NCBI RefSeq assembly: GCF_001612845.1
Contig: NZ_BDBF01000001.1
Location: 310,001-374,000 of the forward strand
Direction of reading: 5' to 3'
Length of the DNA stretch: 64,000 nt
From: Nocardia elegans NBRC 108235
GTDB lineage: Bacteria; Actinomycetota; Actinomycetes; Mycobacteriales; Mycobacteriaceae
The position numbers were made by a program, and so were the translations under genes. Below the pieces are notes generated by a model. It saw only the letters and a list, made by a program, of their open reading frames with translations, searched no databases and had not been told where the DNA came from. Shown here one piece after another: positions 28,934 through 38,923 of this stretch. Numbering within the stretch: position 1 is the stretch's first letter; the number at the start of each line of letters is the position of its first letter.

Positions 28934-29845
28934 GTGAAAATCGGCATCGCACTCACCGACTTCTCCTGGCCCGTCCCGAACGGCGAAATCGGTTCGGCGG
29001 TCACGGAACTCGCGCAAGCGGCCGACGCATCGGGTATTGACAGCCTCTGGGTGATGGACCACTTCTTCCAGATCGGCATCAGCGGACATCCGCCGGAGTC
29101 GCCGATGCTCGAGGCCTACGCCGCGCTGGGATTTCTCGCCGGCATCACCGACCGTATCCGGCTCGGCACGCTGGTCACGGCGGTGCCGTATCGCCATCCC
29201 GGCGTGCTGATCAAATCCGCGACAACCCTCGACGTCCTCAGCGGCGGCCGCCTGATCTTCGGCGTCGGCGCCGGCGCGCCCTTCGATCCGGAACCGATGG
29301 GCCCGAGAACCACATTCGAGGCCGAGGGCCTGGGTATTCCGTTCCCGCGACTGCCCCGGCGCTTCGAACAACTGGAGGAATTGCTGCAGATCGCACACCG
29401 CATGTGGAGCGAGGACGAGACGCCCTATCGGGGAAAGCATTACGAGTTGGCGCGGCCGCTCAATTCACCGAATTCGATCCAGCGCCCGCATCCGCCGATC
29501 CTGATCGGCGGCAGTGGCGAACGCAAAACCCTGCCGCTGGTGGCCCGATATGCCGACGCCTGCAATCTGTTCGACCTTCCCGGTAGCGGCTACGCCGACA
29601 ACCTCGCGCACAAACTCGCGGTGCTGCGACGCCAGTGCGACGAGATCGGCCGCGACTATTCCACGATCGAGAAGACCGTCACCACCGCCCTGGATATCGA
29701 CTCCGGTCCCGGACCGGCGCTGGACCACTTGAAGACCCTGGCCGCCACGGGCATAGACCACGCGATTCTCGGACCGGACGGGCCCTGGACGCCGCCGCGC
29801 CTGCGACGGCTCATCGAGATGGCACCGGAGATTCACGCGCTCTGA
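28934..29845 (+). CDS. LLM-class F420-dependent oxidoreductase
   Basis: A 303-residue luciferase-like TIM-barrel oxidoreductase, expected to use F420 or FMN. Typical segments: ALTDFSWPVPN, SLWVMDHFFQ, LGTLVTAVPYRHPGVLIKSA, TLDVLSGGRLIFGVGAG and PPILIGGSGERKTLPLVARY (cofactor phosphate). The start is GTG 28934 with GGGAG seven bases upstream. A paralogue with the same DHYFQ and SGGRAQLGIGA segments is at 47433-48296. It is under the divergent MarR; the substrate is unknown. Confidence 0.87.
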   Translation: MKIGIALTDFSWPVPNGEIGSAVTELAQAADASGIDSLWVMDHFFQIGISGHPPESPMLEAYAALGFLAGITDRIRLGTLVTAVPYRHPGVLIKSATTLDVLSGGRLIFGVGAGAPFDPEPMGPRTTFEAEGLGIPFPRLPRRFEQLEELLQIAHRMWSEDETPYRGKHYELARPLNSPNSIQRPHPPILIGGSGERKTLPLVARYADACNLFDLPGSGYADNLAHKLAVLRRQCDEIGRDYSTIEKTVTTALDIDSGPGPALDHLKTLAATGIDHAILGPDGPWTPPRLRRLIEMAPEIHAL

Positions 29846-30882
29846 TCCGAGTCGCCCCTCGGCACGTACCGCCACACCGGCAGCAATGCCTGCTCGTCCA
29901 GCGGTTCGGGTCCGGTGTGAGCGGTGGCGTGCAGCCGTGCCGCCGCGGAGTCCGCGTCCAGACCCGATCCGATGAGTACCAGCCGGGTTTCGCGGGTCTC
30001 ACCGCGCGACCACGCGGCCGGCTCGAAGACCACATGCCGGCCGACCATGTGCAGCAGGAACTTCCGGTTCTCACCGCGCACGCCGAACGCGGTGGCGCCC
30101 TTGGCGCGGAACAGGCCCGACGGCGGATCCTCCAGGAATCCGACCAGGCGGCGCGGATCGAGATCGGTTGCGGTGGTGAACGATACGCTGTCGTAGCCGT
30201 CGTGCAGATGGCGGTGTCCGGGCGCGTCGTGGTCGTGATCGTCGAGCAGTTCGTCGAACGACAACTGCCGCGCGACCGTCGATTCGCCGCGTTCGGGAAC
30301 GTCGAACAGCAGCGGCGGATCGATGCGGCCGTGCGCGGTGGCATAGACCGGCACCCCCGCAGCGATTCCCTCGATCTCCGCGCGCAGGTCGTCCAGCCGC
30401 GCGGCCGGCACCCGGTCGGCCTTGTTCAGCACGATCAGGTCGGCCAGGCGCAGATGCGTGGTCAGTTCGGGATGGCGGGCGCGGCTGTCGTCGAAATGCT
30501 CGGCGTCCACGACCTCGATCAAGCCGCCGTAGCGAATGCGCGGATTGTCGCTGCCGATGACCATGCGGATCAGGTTGCGAGGTTCGGCGAGGCCGCTGGC
30601 CTCCACCACGATCACATCGATGCCGTGGCGCGGCTCCGCGAGCCGGGCGAACATCTCGTCGAGTTCGGTCACGTCCACCGCACAGCACACGCAGCCGTTG
30701 CCCAGCGAGACCATGGCGTCCACCTGGCCCGCGACCAGCATGGCGTCGATATTCACCGCGCCGAAATCGTTGACCACGACGCCGATCCGGGCCTCGCGTC
30801 GCCGCAGCAGATGGTTCAGCAGCGTGGTCTTACCGGCTCCCAGAAATCCCGCGACCACCAGAACAGGTATGCGCCGATCCAT
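29833..30882 (-). CDS. CobW/COG0523-family GTPase
   Basis: A 349-residue G3E GTPase, a metallochaperone-type protein. P-loop GFLGAGKTTLLN, metal motif GCVCC (Cys64/66/67), VEASGLAEP, NKADRVP (base recognition), a His/Asp-rich loop DDHDHDAPGHRHLHD and the CobW_C domain ending WRYVPRGDS. The metal is probably Zn, Co or Fe. No Zur box is visible upstream. The ATG has TAAGCT seven bases upstream and no Shine-Dalgarno. It converges on and overlaps the LLM gene by 13 bases. Confidence 0.9.
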   Translation of the reverse strand: MDRRIPVLVVAGFLGAGKTTLLNHLLRRREARIGVVVNDFGAVNIDAMLVAGQVDAMVSLGNGCVCCAVDVTELDEMFARLAEPRHGIDVIVVEASGLAEPRNLIRMVIGSDNPRIRYGGLIEVVDAEHFDDSRARHPELTTHLRLADLIVLNKADRVPAARLDDLRAEIEGIAAGVPVYATAHGRIDPPLLFDVPERGESTVARQLSFDELLDDHDHDAPGHRHLHDGYDSVSFTTATDLDPRRLVGFLEDPPSGLFRAKGATAFGVRGENRKFLLHMVGRHVVFEPAAWSRGETRETRLVLIGSGLDADSAAARLHATAHTGPEPLDEQALLPVWRYVPRGDSDQSA

Positions 30883-30889
30883 TCGGCCG

Positions 30890-30895
30890 AGCTTA
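30890..30895 (-). promoter_or_regulatory. Putative -10 for leaderless cobW mRNA
   Basis: Minus-strand TAAGCT seven bases before ATG 30882. Confidence 0.35.
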
Positions 30896-30913
30896 CCCAG
30901 GCCCGGACGAGGA

Positions 30914-30947
30914 CGTGCCCGCCCCTTCGTGCGGAGGGGCGGGCACG
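30914..30947 (-). terminator. Terminator after amidase gene
   Basis: Perfect 13-bp stem CGTGCCCGCCCCT/AGGGGCGGGCACG with an eight-base loop, just past the amidase stop. Confidence 0.75.
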
Positions 30948-30958
30948 AACGGGGCCGA

Positions 30959-32401
30959 TTACTTACTCTGCCCCAGGAGGGTGGAGACCAGGGTGTAGGC
31001 CAGATTCACCAGTTCGGAATCGAGCGCACTGTTGCCCAAGCCGAGCGATTTCGCCAGCGGCAGCAGCAGCTGCATGGCGGTGGTGGCGAGATTACCGGCG
31101 CCGGAACCGGATTGCGGTTTCTGGGTGCCGCTGGTTCCGGGTGCGGTCGAGGTCTGCGGTGAGACCCCGGACGTGCCCGGATCGGTGTTCGAATAGGTTC
31201 CCGGCGCCGTGCGATAGGTGCCGGCCGGATTCGAGCCCGGTTGCGTCGTGGCCGGAGCCGACGGCGCGGTGGACGGCGGCGCGGACTGCGTGGTGGCGGG
31301 TGTCGAGTTCGGCCCGCCACGCAACGCGTCCGTTGCCGAATTCTGTTGCGGTGCTACCGAATTTTGCGTCCCCGAATTCTGGGTCCCCGAGTTCTGGGCG
31401 CCGGAATTCGGTGTAGCCGATCCCTGCGGGGACGCACTCTCCGGCGTGGCATTCTGCGGTGCCGGACTTTGCGGGGTGGTATTCGGCGACGTGGTGCTCT
31501 GTGACGTACCGGTCTGCGGCGCGGAATTGTCCTGCCCCGGCGCCGACTGCGGCGCGCTCGCGGGACTGTCGGCGGGCGACGCGGCCGGCGAGGCACCACC
31601 CGGAGCCACTCCGATCAGATAACTCACCAGCCCGGTCGTGATCGCGATGGCATGCTCGAGCTGCCCCTCGGGCGATTCGAGCTTTTTCGCGTCGTCGACA
31701 TTCGCGCCGTTGCCCATTTCGATGAAGACGTCGGGCACCTCGGTCAGCGCCGGGCCCGCGATATCGGACCGGGTTTGCAGACCGTCGACCGCGCCCGCGT
31801 AATCAGCGGGCGTGAACCCGGCCTTTTTGTACGCGTCGCGCATGGCATTCGTGGCGACCTGACCGGGACCCGACTGCGCTTCGTTCGCCTTGGCATCGGG
31901 AACCGGCAGCTGCGGCACGATCAGATGGAATCCGTGATCCTGTTCCGGTGCGCCGTCGGCGTGGATGCTGACGGCCACCGCGGCGCCGGAGCTGTTGGCC
32001 GCCGCGGCGCGTTCGTCGACACATCCGCCCCAGCCGGTGTCGTCCTGGCGGCTCATCACGACGTGCGCGCCGAGCGCCTCGAGCGACTGCCGGACCAGCT
32101 GTGCCACATTCCAGTTGATGGTGTGCTCGGGCACGCCGTTGCGGGTGGTCATCCCCGTGGTCTGGCACTCCTTGGTGCCACCACGGCCGTTGTTCACTTG
32201 ACGATTGAGGTCTTCGTTGTGGTTGCTTCCCTGATGGCCCGGGTCCAGAAATACCGTCTTACCCACCAATTTGGTCGACATATCGGGATCTGCGGGCGCG
32301 GCCGGCGCGGCGAGAGCGGCGGCGGGCGCCAGCACACCGGCCGTGGTGACCGCGGCGACGGCGAGCCTGACTCCGGTCTTGATGATGTGTGGATGGTTCA
32401 T
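30959..32401 (-). CDS. Secreted N-acetylmuramoyl-L-alanine amidase with low-complexity tail (Rv3717-like)
   Basis: Peptidoglycan hydrolase of the Amidase_3 family, 480 residues. A Sec signal peptide ends around AAALAAPAAP. The zinc site is His56 (LDPGHQG), Glu92 (PEHTINW) and His147 (SIHADG); Glu228 (VFIEMGN) is the catalytic base. Cys79 and Cys127 could form the disulfide known in Rv3717. After residue about 260 comes a 170-residue Ser/Thr/Pro/Gln/Asn tail with five-residue NSGTQ repeats, absent from Rv3717, then a short conserved C-terminus (LLLPLAKSLGLGNSALDSEL). The start is ATG 32401. Confidence 0.9.
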   Translation of the reverse strand: MNHPHIIKTGVRLAVAAVTTAGVLAPAAALAAPAAPADPDMSTKLVGKTVFLDPGHQGSNHNEDLNRQVNNGRGGTKECQTTGMTTRNGVPEHTINWNVAQLVRQSLEALGAHVVMSRQDDTGWGGCVDERAAAANSSGAAVAVSIHADGAPEQDHGFHLIVPQLPVPDAKANEAQSGPGQVATNAMRDAYKKAGFTPADYAGAVDGLQTRSDIAGPALTEVPDVFIEMGNGANVDDAKKLESPEGQLEHAIAITTGLVSYLIGVAPGGASPAASPADSPASAPQSAPGQDNSAPQTGTSQSTTSPNTTPQSPAPQNATPESASPQGSATPNSGAQNSGTQNSGTQNSVAPQQNSATDALRGGPNSTPATTQSAPPSTAPSAPATTQPGSNPAGTYRTAPGTYSNTDPGTSGVSPQTSTAPGTSGTQKPQSGSGAGNLATTAMQLLLPLAKSLGLGNSALDSELVNLAYTLVSTLLGQSK

Positions 32402-33127
32402 GTTCGGACGGCGCACCCGGAGGCGGGCACACCCCTCCCTTCCCACTAGTAACATCAAACCCAGTGGTTCACTGTTGCAACGCCAGCATCACCTACGCAA
32501 GCTCAGTTACCGAACCGTTACCCCCATTAGAACCGCAGTGGCACGTCATTTCCGCAGACACGCCGGTCGTACGGCCGATTCGTCGGCAGTAGGCACGAGA
32601 AACGGACATCGCAGAGCTATCTCATTGCGGTCGCACTCCCCGAACACACGGAACAACCGGCAGGTTTGTGTCGCTGACCACATCGGGGCGAAATCCGAGG
32701 GAATGCACATCATTGCCCGAATGTCGCTGCGGCCGGGCGAATCCGCACGATCCGCCGATATCCAGGCCCGCGGCCGAAAATGCCGCAATGCTGAACCCGG
32801 ATGATTCGCCAGAGTAATTTAATTCTGAAATACCGCTGTGTTGCACGGGTCGCCGGCGCTGCAGTACGTTCCCATCTCGCACCTCGGCGGTCGAATCGCA
32901 CGCCGGTGCCGTCCCCGTGGGCGCGAGGGGATCCCGCGGGGACGTTCAGCGACGGCATTTCGCGGCCGTCTGCCCACCGCCCACCGGGCGTTGTCGAATC
33001 TCCAGATATTTCTCCGATCCGGTCCGCGCCTATCGCAATTCTGATAGACCAAGGCCCCGGAAGATGCGGGGATCTTCTCCGGCCGCCCGATAGTCGACGG
33101 CCGTCTGCGAGATCGAGGAGGACCGCC
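32402..33127. other. Long intergenic region upstream of amidase and secreted protein
   Basis: About 725 bases with no supported gene. The central part (32440-32850) has visibly lower GC than its surroundings. It holds an MtrA-like direct repeat at 32506, a small palindrome CAGTG-GTT-CACTG at 32462-32474, and the promoter/leader of the gene at 33128. Confidence 0.5.
32506..32521 (-). promoter_or_regulatory. Candidate MtrA site upstream of amidase
   Basis: On the minus strand GTAAC-N6-GTAAC, about 105 bases before the amidase ATG. Direct GTAAC-like repeats spaced by about six are reported for MtrA, which governs cell-wall hydrolases in actinobacteria. Confidence 0.4.
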
Positions 33128-33532
33128 GTGCGTGGACGCACGTTTGTGATCGCCGGGGCCGTCGCGTCCACGGTGACGATGCTCGGATCCGGCACCGCTG
33201 CCGCCGATCCGGCGACGAACATTCCCGGGGACGGGATGTACCGGGTCGGCGTGGACATCGCGCCCGGCATCTATCAGTCCGCGGGGCCGGCGGACCCGGC
33301 GCACGACTGTTCCTGGGAGCGCCTGTGGAAGATTCCCGAACCCGGTGATCCGCCGGACCCGAACGCCGCCATCGTCGCCAGCGACCGCACCCACACCACT
33401 CCGGTGCGGGTGCTGATCAAATCGTCCGATGTCGCGTTCGCCTCGGCCAACTGCGGCGGCTGGGTGATGATGCCGGCGCCGCCGCCGACCGGCTCCTACG
33501 GGCCGGGCGGGTTGTTCGGCAGCGAGTACTGA
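33128..33532 (+). CDS. Small secreted protein, hypothetical
   Basis: A 134-residue exported protein. The signal peptide ends TAAA|DPATN. The mature part follows a pattern common in actinobacterial secreted proteins (GMYRVGVDIAPGIYQSAGP, CSWERLWKI, VLIKSSDVAFASANCGGW), with two Cys that could pair. No function is known. GTG 33128 is preceded by AGGAGG at six bases; the longer frame upstream is spurious. Confidence 0.75.
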   Translation: MRGRTFVIAGAVASTVTMLGSGTAAADPATNIPGDGMYRVGVDIAPGIYQSAGPADPAHDCSWERLWKIPEPGDPPDPNAAIVASDRTHTTPVRVLIKSSDVAFASANCGGWVMMPAPPPTGSYGPGGLFGSEY

Positions 33533-33645
33533 GCGAGGCCGGTCCGGCGCGGTCTATCCGCCGCGCCGGATCCGGCACCCGCCGCCTGTCGCGGCCGCGA
33601 TGTTAGTGTCCCGCTGAGATCCGGTGGATCGAGCGGAGGGATGCG

Positions 33646-34739
33646 ATGGCGCGGCCGAGTCCGGTGATGAGTCGTCGGTCGCTGGCCGACGGCCGCGAGA
33701 TCATCTACTTCGACAGCGAGCCGGTGCCGCGCACCGCCGCCGACACCCGGGATCTGCCCCGGACCAGTACACATTCCCAGGCACGTTTCGATCCGCTGCT
33801 CGGCGAGTGGGTGGTGATCGCCTCGCACCGCCAGAGCCGGACCTTCCTGCCCCCGGCGGATCTGTGCCCGCTGTGCCCGTCGCGCCCCGGCCATCCCACC
33901 GAGGTCCCCGAGGCCGACTATCAGGTGGTGGTGTTCGAGAACCGCTTTCCTTCGCTGTCGACCGGCCGCGCCGAACTTTCCGACCACGTCGAAGGGTCGC
34001 CGGAGACATTGCTGCGCAACGGTTTCGGCCGCTGCGAGGTCGTGTGCTTCACCAGCGACCACGACAGTTCGTTCGCCGGGCTCGATCCGGGCCGGGCGCG
34101 CCTGGTGGTGGACGCGTGGGCCCAGCGCAGCGCCGAACTCGGGGCGCTCGACGGCGTGGCCCAGGTGTTCTGCTTCGAGAATCACGGCGAGGAGATCGGC
34201 GTCACGCTGTCGCATCCGCACGGCCAGATCTACGCCTACCCCTTCCCCACCCCGCGCACCGCGGCGATGGTGGCCAACGCCACCCGCCATCGAAAAGCCC
34301 ACGGCAGCAATCTATTCGGTGATCTTCTCGGCGCCGAACGGACCGCAGGCGTCCGGGTGGTCGCGGCGAACGAGGAGTGGACCGCCTTCGTACCGCCGTT
34401 CGCCCGCTGGCCCTACGAAGTTCAGCTCTATCCGCACCGCCGGGTGGCCGATATCCCCGATCTCGACGGTGCCCAGCGCGACGGTTTCGCGCATCTGTAC
34501 CTGGATGTGCAGCAACGCTTCGCGCGCCGATTCGACACCCCCATGCCGTACGTCGCGGCATGGAATCAAGCGCCGAAATCCGGTGTGCCGGGCGATGACT
34601 GGTGGCTGCACCTGCAGCTGTTCTCGATCCGGCGGACGGCGCACAAGTTGAAGTATCTGGCCGGTTCGGAATCGGGGATGAACGTCTTCATCAGCGACAC
34701 CACACCCGAGGCCGTGGCCGCCGAACTGCGGGAGGTGCG

Positions 34740-34743
<4 letters not shown>
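33646..34743 (+). CDS. galT: Galactose-1-phosphate uridylyltransferase
   Basis: Leloir pathway enzyme, 365 residues: exchanges UMP between UDP-glucose and galactose-1-phosphate. LCPLCPSRPG is the N-terminal Zn site, FENRFPSL is conserved, and SHPHGQIYAYPF holds the nucleophilic His. The ATG at 33646 has GGAGG upstream. galK follows with a GTGA overlap; galE is not nearby. Confidence 0.95.
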
Positions 34744-35846
<1,103 letters not shown>

Positions 35847-35865
35847 TCAGGCGGCCGAGCGGCAC

Positions 35866-35871
35866 TAGGGT
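35866..35871 (+). promoter_or_regulatory. Putative -10 for leaderless SDR mRNA
   Basis: TAGGGT eight bases before ATG 35880. Confidence 0.3.
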
Positions 35872-35879
35872 GGGGTGCC

Positions 35880-36629
35880 ATGACCAGGCGCAGAATTCTC
35901 ATCACCGGAGCGAGTGCGGGCCTGGGGGCCGAGATGGCTCGGCAGTTCGCGGCGCGTGGGCGCGATCTCGCGCTGTGCGCGCGCCGCATGGAGAACCTGC
36001 GGTCGCTGCGCGAGCAATTGCGAGCGGGCCATCCCGATATCCGGGTTTCGCTGCGGACCCTCGATGTGGACGACCACGAGGCGGTCCCGCGCGTATTCGG
36101 GGAATTCCGCGACGAATTCGGCGGACTGGATCGCGTGATCGTCAACGCCGGCCTGGGCAAGGGCGCAGCGCTCGGCACCGGGCGTGCGGATGCGAATATC
36201 GCGACGGCCACAACGAATTTCGTGAGTGCGCTGGCCCAGGCCGAGGCCGCACTGGAGATCTTTCGCGACCAGAACGCCGGGCATCTGGTGCTGATCTCGT
36301 CGATGAGCGCGGTGCGCGGGCTACCCGGTAAGAAGGCCGCGTATGCGGCGAGCAAGGCCGGATTGTCCGCGCTCGGTGAGGGTTTGGCGATCGAACTGCG
36401 CCGCAGCCCGATCGCCGTGACCACGGTGCAGCCGGGCTTCATCGCCACCGAGATGTCGGCACGCGCCGACGACGCCCGGCTGGTCGCACCGCTCGAACGC
36501 GGTGTGGCCGCGATGGTCGCCGCCATCGAGTCCGAGCCGGTGCGTGCCTGTGTGCCGCAATGGCCTTGGCGCGCACTGAACCTCGTGCTGCCACGGCTGC
36601 CGAGGGCGGTCATGGCACGGCTGGGCTGA
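35880..36629 (+). CDS. Short-chain dehydrogenase/reductase
   Basis: A classical SDR of 249 residues: TGASAGLGAEMA cofactor loop, CARRMENL (Arg pair favouring NADPH), NAGLG, LISSMSAVRG (catalytic Ser) and YAASKAG (Tyr/Lys). The C-terminal WPWRALNLVLPRLPRAVMA resembles the membrane-associated tail of mycobacterial SDRs acting on lipids. It precedes the beta-lactone operon by 330 bases and has its own apparent promoter; a role in that pathway is not shown. Confidence 0.85.
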   Translation: MTRRRILITGASAGLGAEMARQFAARGRDLALCARRMENLRSLREQLRAGHPDIRVSLRTLDVDDHEAVPRVFGEFRDEFGGLDRVIVNAGLGKGAALGTGRADANIATATTNFVSALAQAEAALEIFRDQNAGHLVLISSMSAVRGLPGKKAAYAASKAGLSALGEGLAIELRRSPIAVTTVQPGFIATEMSARADDARLVAPLERGVAAMVAAIESEPVRACVPQWPWRALNLVLPRLPRAVMARLG

Positions 36630-36957
36630 TCCGGCTCGGACGGCCCCGCGCTTGGTGAGGTCTCTCACAATCGACCGCCCCGATCGATGTGAAGTTTCAC
36701 CACGAATCCCGCACTCTGCAAGTTAGCGGACTCCCGGATCCACTTCGCGAATCGACAGAAGTCTCGATGTAGCGGCGATATTCATCGATTGCCGAGTAGT
36801 TACTACTTGCTGCGACGCGCTGTCACAAATACATCGCATTCACCGCTACCCGGTAGAAGCGTCGAGATGCGGATCAAGAATGCGCTAGTTACTCTCGGGT
36901 AGCATCACGTCACGAACAAATTCCGCAAGCATTCGTCATGCCAATTCAGGAGGCGGC
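36630..36957. other. Low-GC regulatory region upstream of the beta-lactone operon
   Basis: About 330 bases without a gene, clearly poorer in GC than the flanks. It contains palindromes GTGAA-GT-TTCAC (36689-36700) and AGTAGT-T-ACTACT (36795-36807) and a possible -10 TAGCAT (36900-36905). No regulator gene is adjacent, so the controlling factor is unknown. Confidence 0.5.
36795..36807. promoter_or_regulatory. Candidate operator upstream of nltA
   Basis: Perfect palindrome AGTAGT-T-ACTACT, about 150 bases before the first gene of the operon. Confidence 0.35.
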
Positions 36958-38007
36958 GTGCCGCATTCTCGTTTCGAAGCGATCGGCGCATATCTACCCG
37001 AAAAAAGGGTCACCACGGAGGAATTGATATCGCGCCTCGCCGTACCGCCGGCCTTCGATCTCGAAAAGATCACAGGCGTGCGCGAACGCCGCGTTCACGA
37101 CACTCGCCCGGAGTCCTACGAGGACTCTTTCGTCCTGGCCGGCAAGGCATTGGACGATTGTCTGTCCAGGTCACAGTACTCCGGACCGGAGATCGAGGTG
37201 GTCATCTCCACCTCGATCACCCGCAGCAAAGACGCCGACAAAATATATATGGAGCCGTCCTTCGCGTCGGCTCTGGCACAACGCATCGGTGCGCGGAACG
37301 CCATTACCTTCGACCTTTCCAATGCCTGCGCGGGAATGCTCAGCGGAACCTACATTCTCGATCGGATGATTCGATCCGGAATGGTAAGCAACGGCATCGT
37401 GGTGAGCGGTGAGGCAATTACTCCGATCGCCGATACCGCGGTGCGCGAAATTTCCGACAAATATGATCTGCAATTCGCGTCGCTCACCGTGGGCGATTCC
37501 GCGGCCGCGGTGGTGCTCGATCGTTCCGTCGACGAGGCCGACCGCATCGACTACATCGAGCTGGTCACCGCCTCGGAGTTCTCGCACCTGTGCCTGGGCA
37601 TGCCCAGTGACAAGACCCCGGGCGTGGCGCTCTACACCGACAACCGCAAGATGCACAACGAGGCCCGTTTCCTGTTGTGGACCGACACCCAGCGCATGTT
37701 CTACGAGAAGCGCGGCACCACGTTCGCCGAGGAGAACTTCGACTTCGTCATCCACCATCAGTTCGGCGCGGCGGCGATCCCGTATATGAACGCCATCGCC
37801 GAACGGGAATTCGGCGCACCGATGCCGCCCGACCTCAATGTGCTGACCGAATACGGAAATACCTCCAGCACTTCGCATTTCATCGTGCTGCACGACCATC
37901 TGAGCCGCGGTGAGATCCCGGCCGGCTCGAAACTGCTGATGGTTCCGGCCGCCTCCGGGGTGGTCGGCGGTTTCCTGTCCACCACGATTTCGTCTCTGAA
38001 GGTCTGA
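36958..38007 (+). CDS. nltA: OleA/KAS III-like thiolase, catalytic partner (NltA-type)
   Basis: Expected to join two fatty acyl-CoAs by head-to-head Claisen condensation into a 2-alkyl-3-ketoacid, first step of beta-lactone formation. 349 residues, thiolase fold. The triad is visible: Cys124 (DLSNACAGM), His266/267 (VIHHQFG) and Asn301 (YGNTSSTS). Glu99 in YMEPSFA aligns with the base Glu117 of Xanthomonas OleA. GTG 36958 has AGGAGG five bases upstream. The 5' half uses AT-richer codons (AAA ATA TAT ATG run) than neighbouring genes. It heads an eight-gene operon. Confidence 0.85.
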   Translation: MPHSRFEAIGAYLPEKRVTTEELISRLAVPPAFDLEKITGVRERRVHDTRPESYEDSFVLAGKALDDCLSRSQYSGPEIEVVISTSITRSKDADKIYMEPSFASALAQRIGARNAITFDLSNACAGMLSGTYILDRMIRSGMVSNGIVVSGEAITPIADTAVREISDKYDLQFASLTVGDSAAAVVLDRSVDEADRIDYIELVTASEFSHLCLGMPSDKTPGVALYTDNRKMHNEARFLLWTDTQRMFYEKRGTTFAEENFDFVIHHQFGAAAIPYMNAIAEREFGAPMPPDLNVLTEYGNTSSTSHFIVLHDHLSRGEIPAGSKLLMVPAASGVVGGFLSTTISSLKV

Positions 38008-38017
38008 GGTACTGGTC

Positions 38018-38923
38018 ATGGGCGTTGCCATCACATCCACCGGAATCAGTCGCGAGGGCGACACGTTCAGCATCGTCGAGCACAGTGGCCGCGCCGCGCG
38101 CCGCAGCCTCGAACGCGCCGGGGTGGCGCCGGAGCAGGTCGGGGTGCTGATCAACGCGGGAATCTTCCGCGACTCCAACACCGTGGAACCGGCGGTGTCG
38201 GCGCTGATCCAGAAGGAGGCGGGGATCGGACTGGACTACCGGTTCGGCGACCCGCGCTCGTTCTCCTTCGACCTGATGAACGGCGCCACCGGTGTGCTGA
38301 ACGCGGTTCAGGTCGCGCAGTCGATTCTCGAGACCGCCGGATCGGGCCACGTCCTGATCGTCTCCGGGGACACCCATCCGTCGCTGGCCCGGTCGGCGGC
38401 CGACGACGAGTTCCCCTACGCCACCGCGGGTGCCGCGCTGCTGCTCGAGCACACCGACGAGCCGGTCGGCTTCGGCCGCGTGCACACCGTCGCGGGTTCG
38501 GGTACTCCCGTGGTGCAGTCGTATGTCGACGTCACCACGATGGGCACGGCCGGACGCGGACTGATGACGGTGGAACGCGAACCCGGATTCGAGGATCGAC
38601 TGCTGGAGATCGCCGCCGACGCCGGCCGCCGCGCCCTCGACGCCGACGGAATCGATCCGACCGCAACCGTTCTCATCGCCTCCACGCCCACGCCGAAGTT
38701 CCCGCGGCTGCTCGCGGACACCCTCGGTATCGGCGAGGTCCGCACCCCCGACCTGTCCGCCGGCGATCCACACACCGCGGCGTTGCCGCTGGCCTATCAC
38801 CGTGCGGTGGAGGAGGATTCGCTCGCCGGCTTCGACACCGTACTGTTCGTCGCGGCGGGCGCGGGACCGTCCGCGGCGGCCGTGGTGTATCGCCTGCCGG
38901 TCGCCGCCGGTGCGGCGGCGTGA
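38018..38923 (+). CDS. nltB: OleA-like non-catalytic thiolase partner (NltB-type)
   Basis: A 301-residue thiolase-fold protein, shorter at the N-terminus than NltA. The active-site Cys is replaced (FDLMNGATGVL against FDLSNACAGML), and the His and Asn of the triad are also missing, so it cannot condense by itself. It keeps Glu57 in TVEPAVSALIQ, the position of the OleA base. In the lipstatin pathway LstA/LstB form such a Cys-donor/Glu-donor heterodimer; the same is inferred here. It starts 10 bases after nltA. Confidence 0.8.
   Translation: MGVAITSTGISREGDTFSIVEHSGRAARRSLERAGVAPEQVGVLINAGIFRDSNTVEPAVSALIQKEAGIGLDYRFGDPRSFSFDLMNGATGVLNAVQVAQSILETAGSGHVLIVSGDTHPSLARSAADDEFPYATAGAALLLEHTDEPVGFGRVHTVAGSGTPVVQSYVDVTTMGTAGRGLMTVEREPGFEDRLLEIAADAGRRALDADGIDPTATVLIASTPTPKFPRLLADTLGIGEVRTPDLSAGDPHTAALPLAYHRAVEEDSLAGFDTVLFVAAGAGPSAAAVVYRLPVAAGAAA

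Noticed and set aside
32402..32700. Cyclic-di-AMP (ydaO) riboswitch upstream of the cell-wall amidase.
   Set aside because: Looked for because these control wall hydrolases in actinobacteria; the conserved GGGGAACC-like cores are absent.
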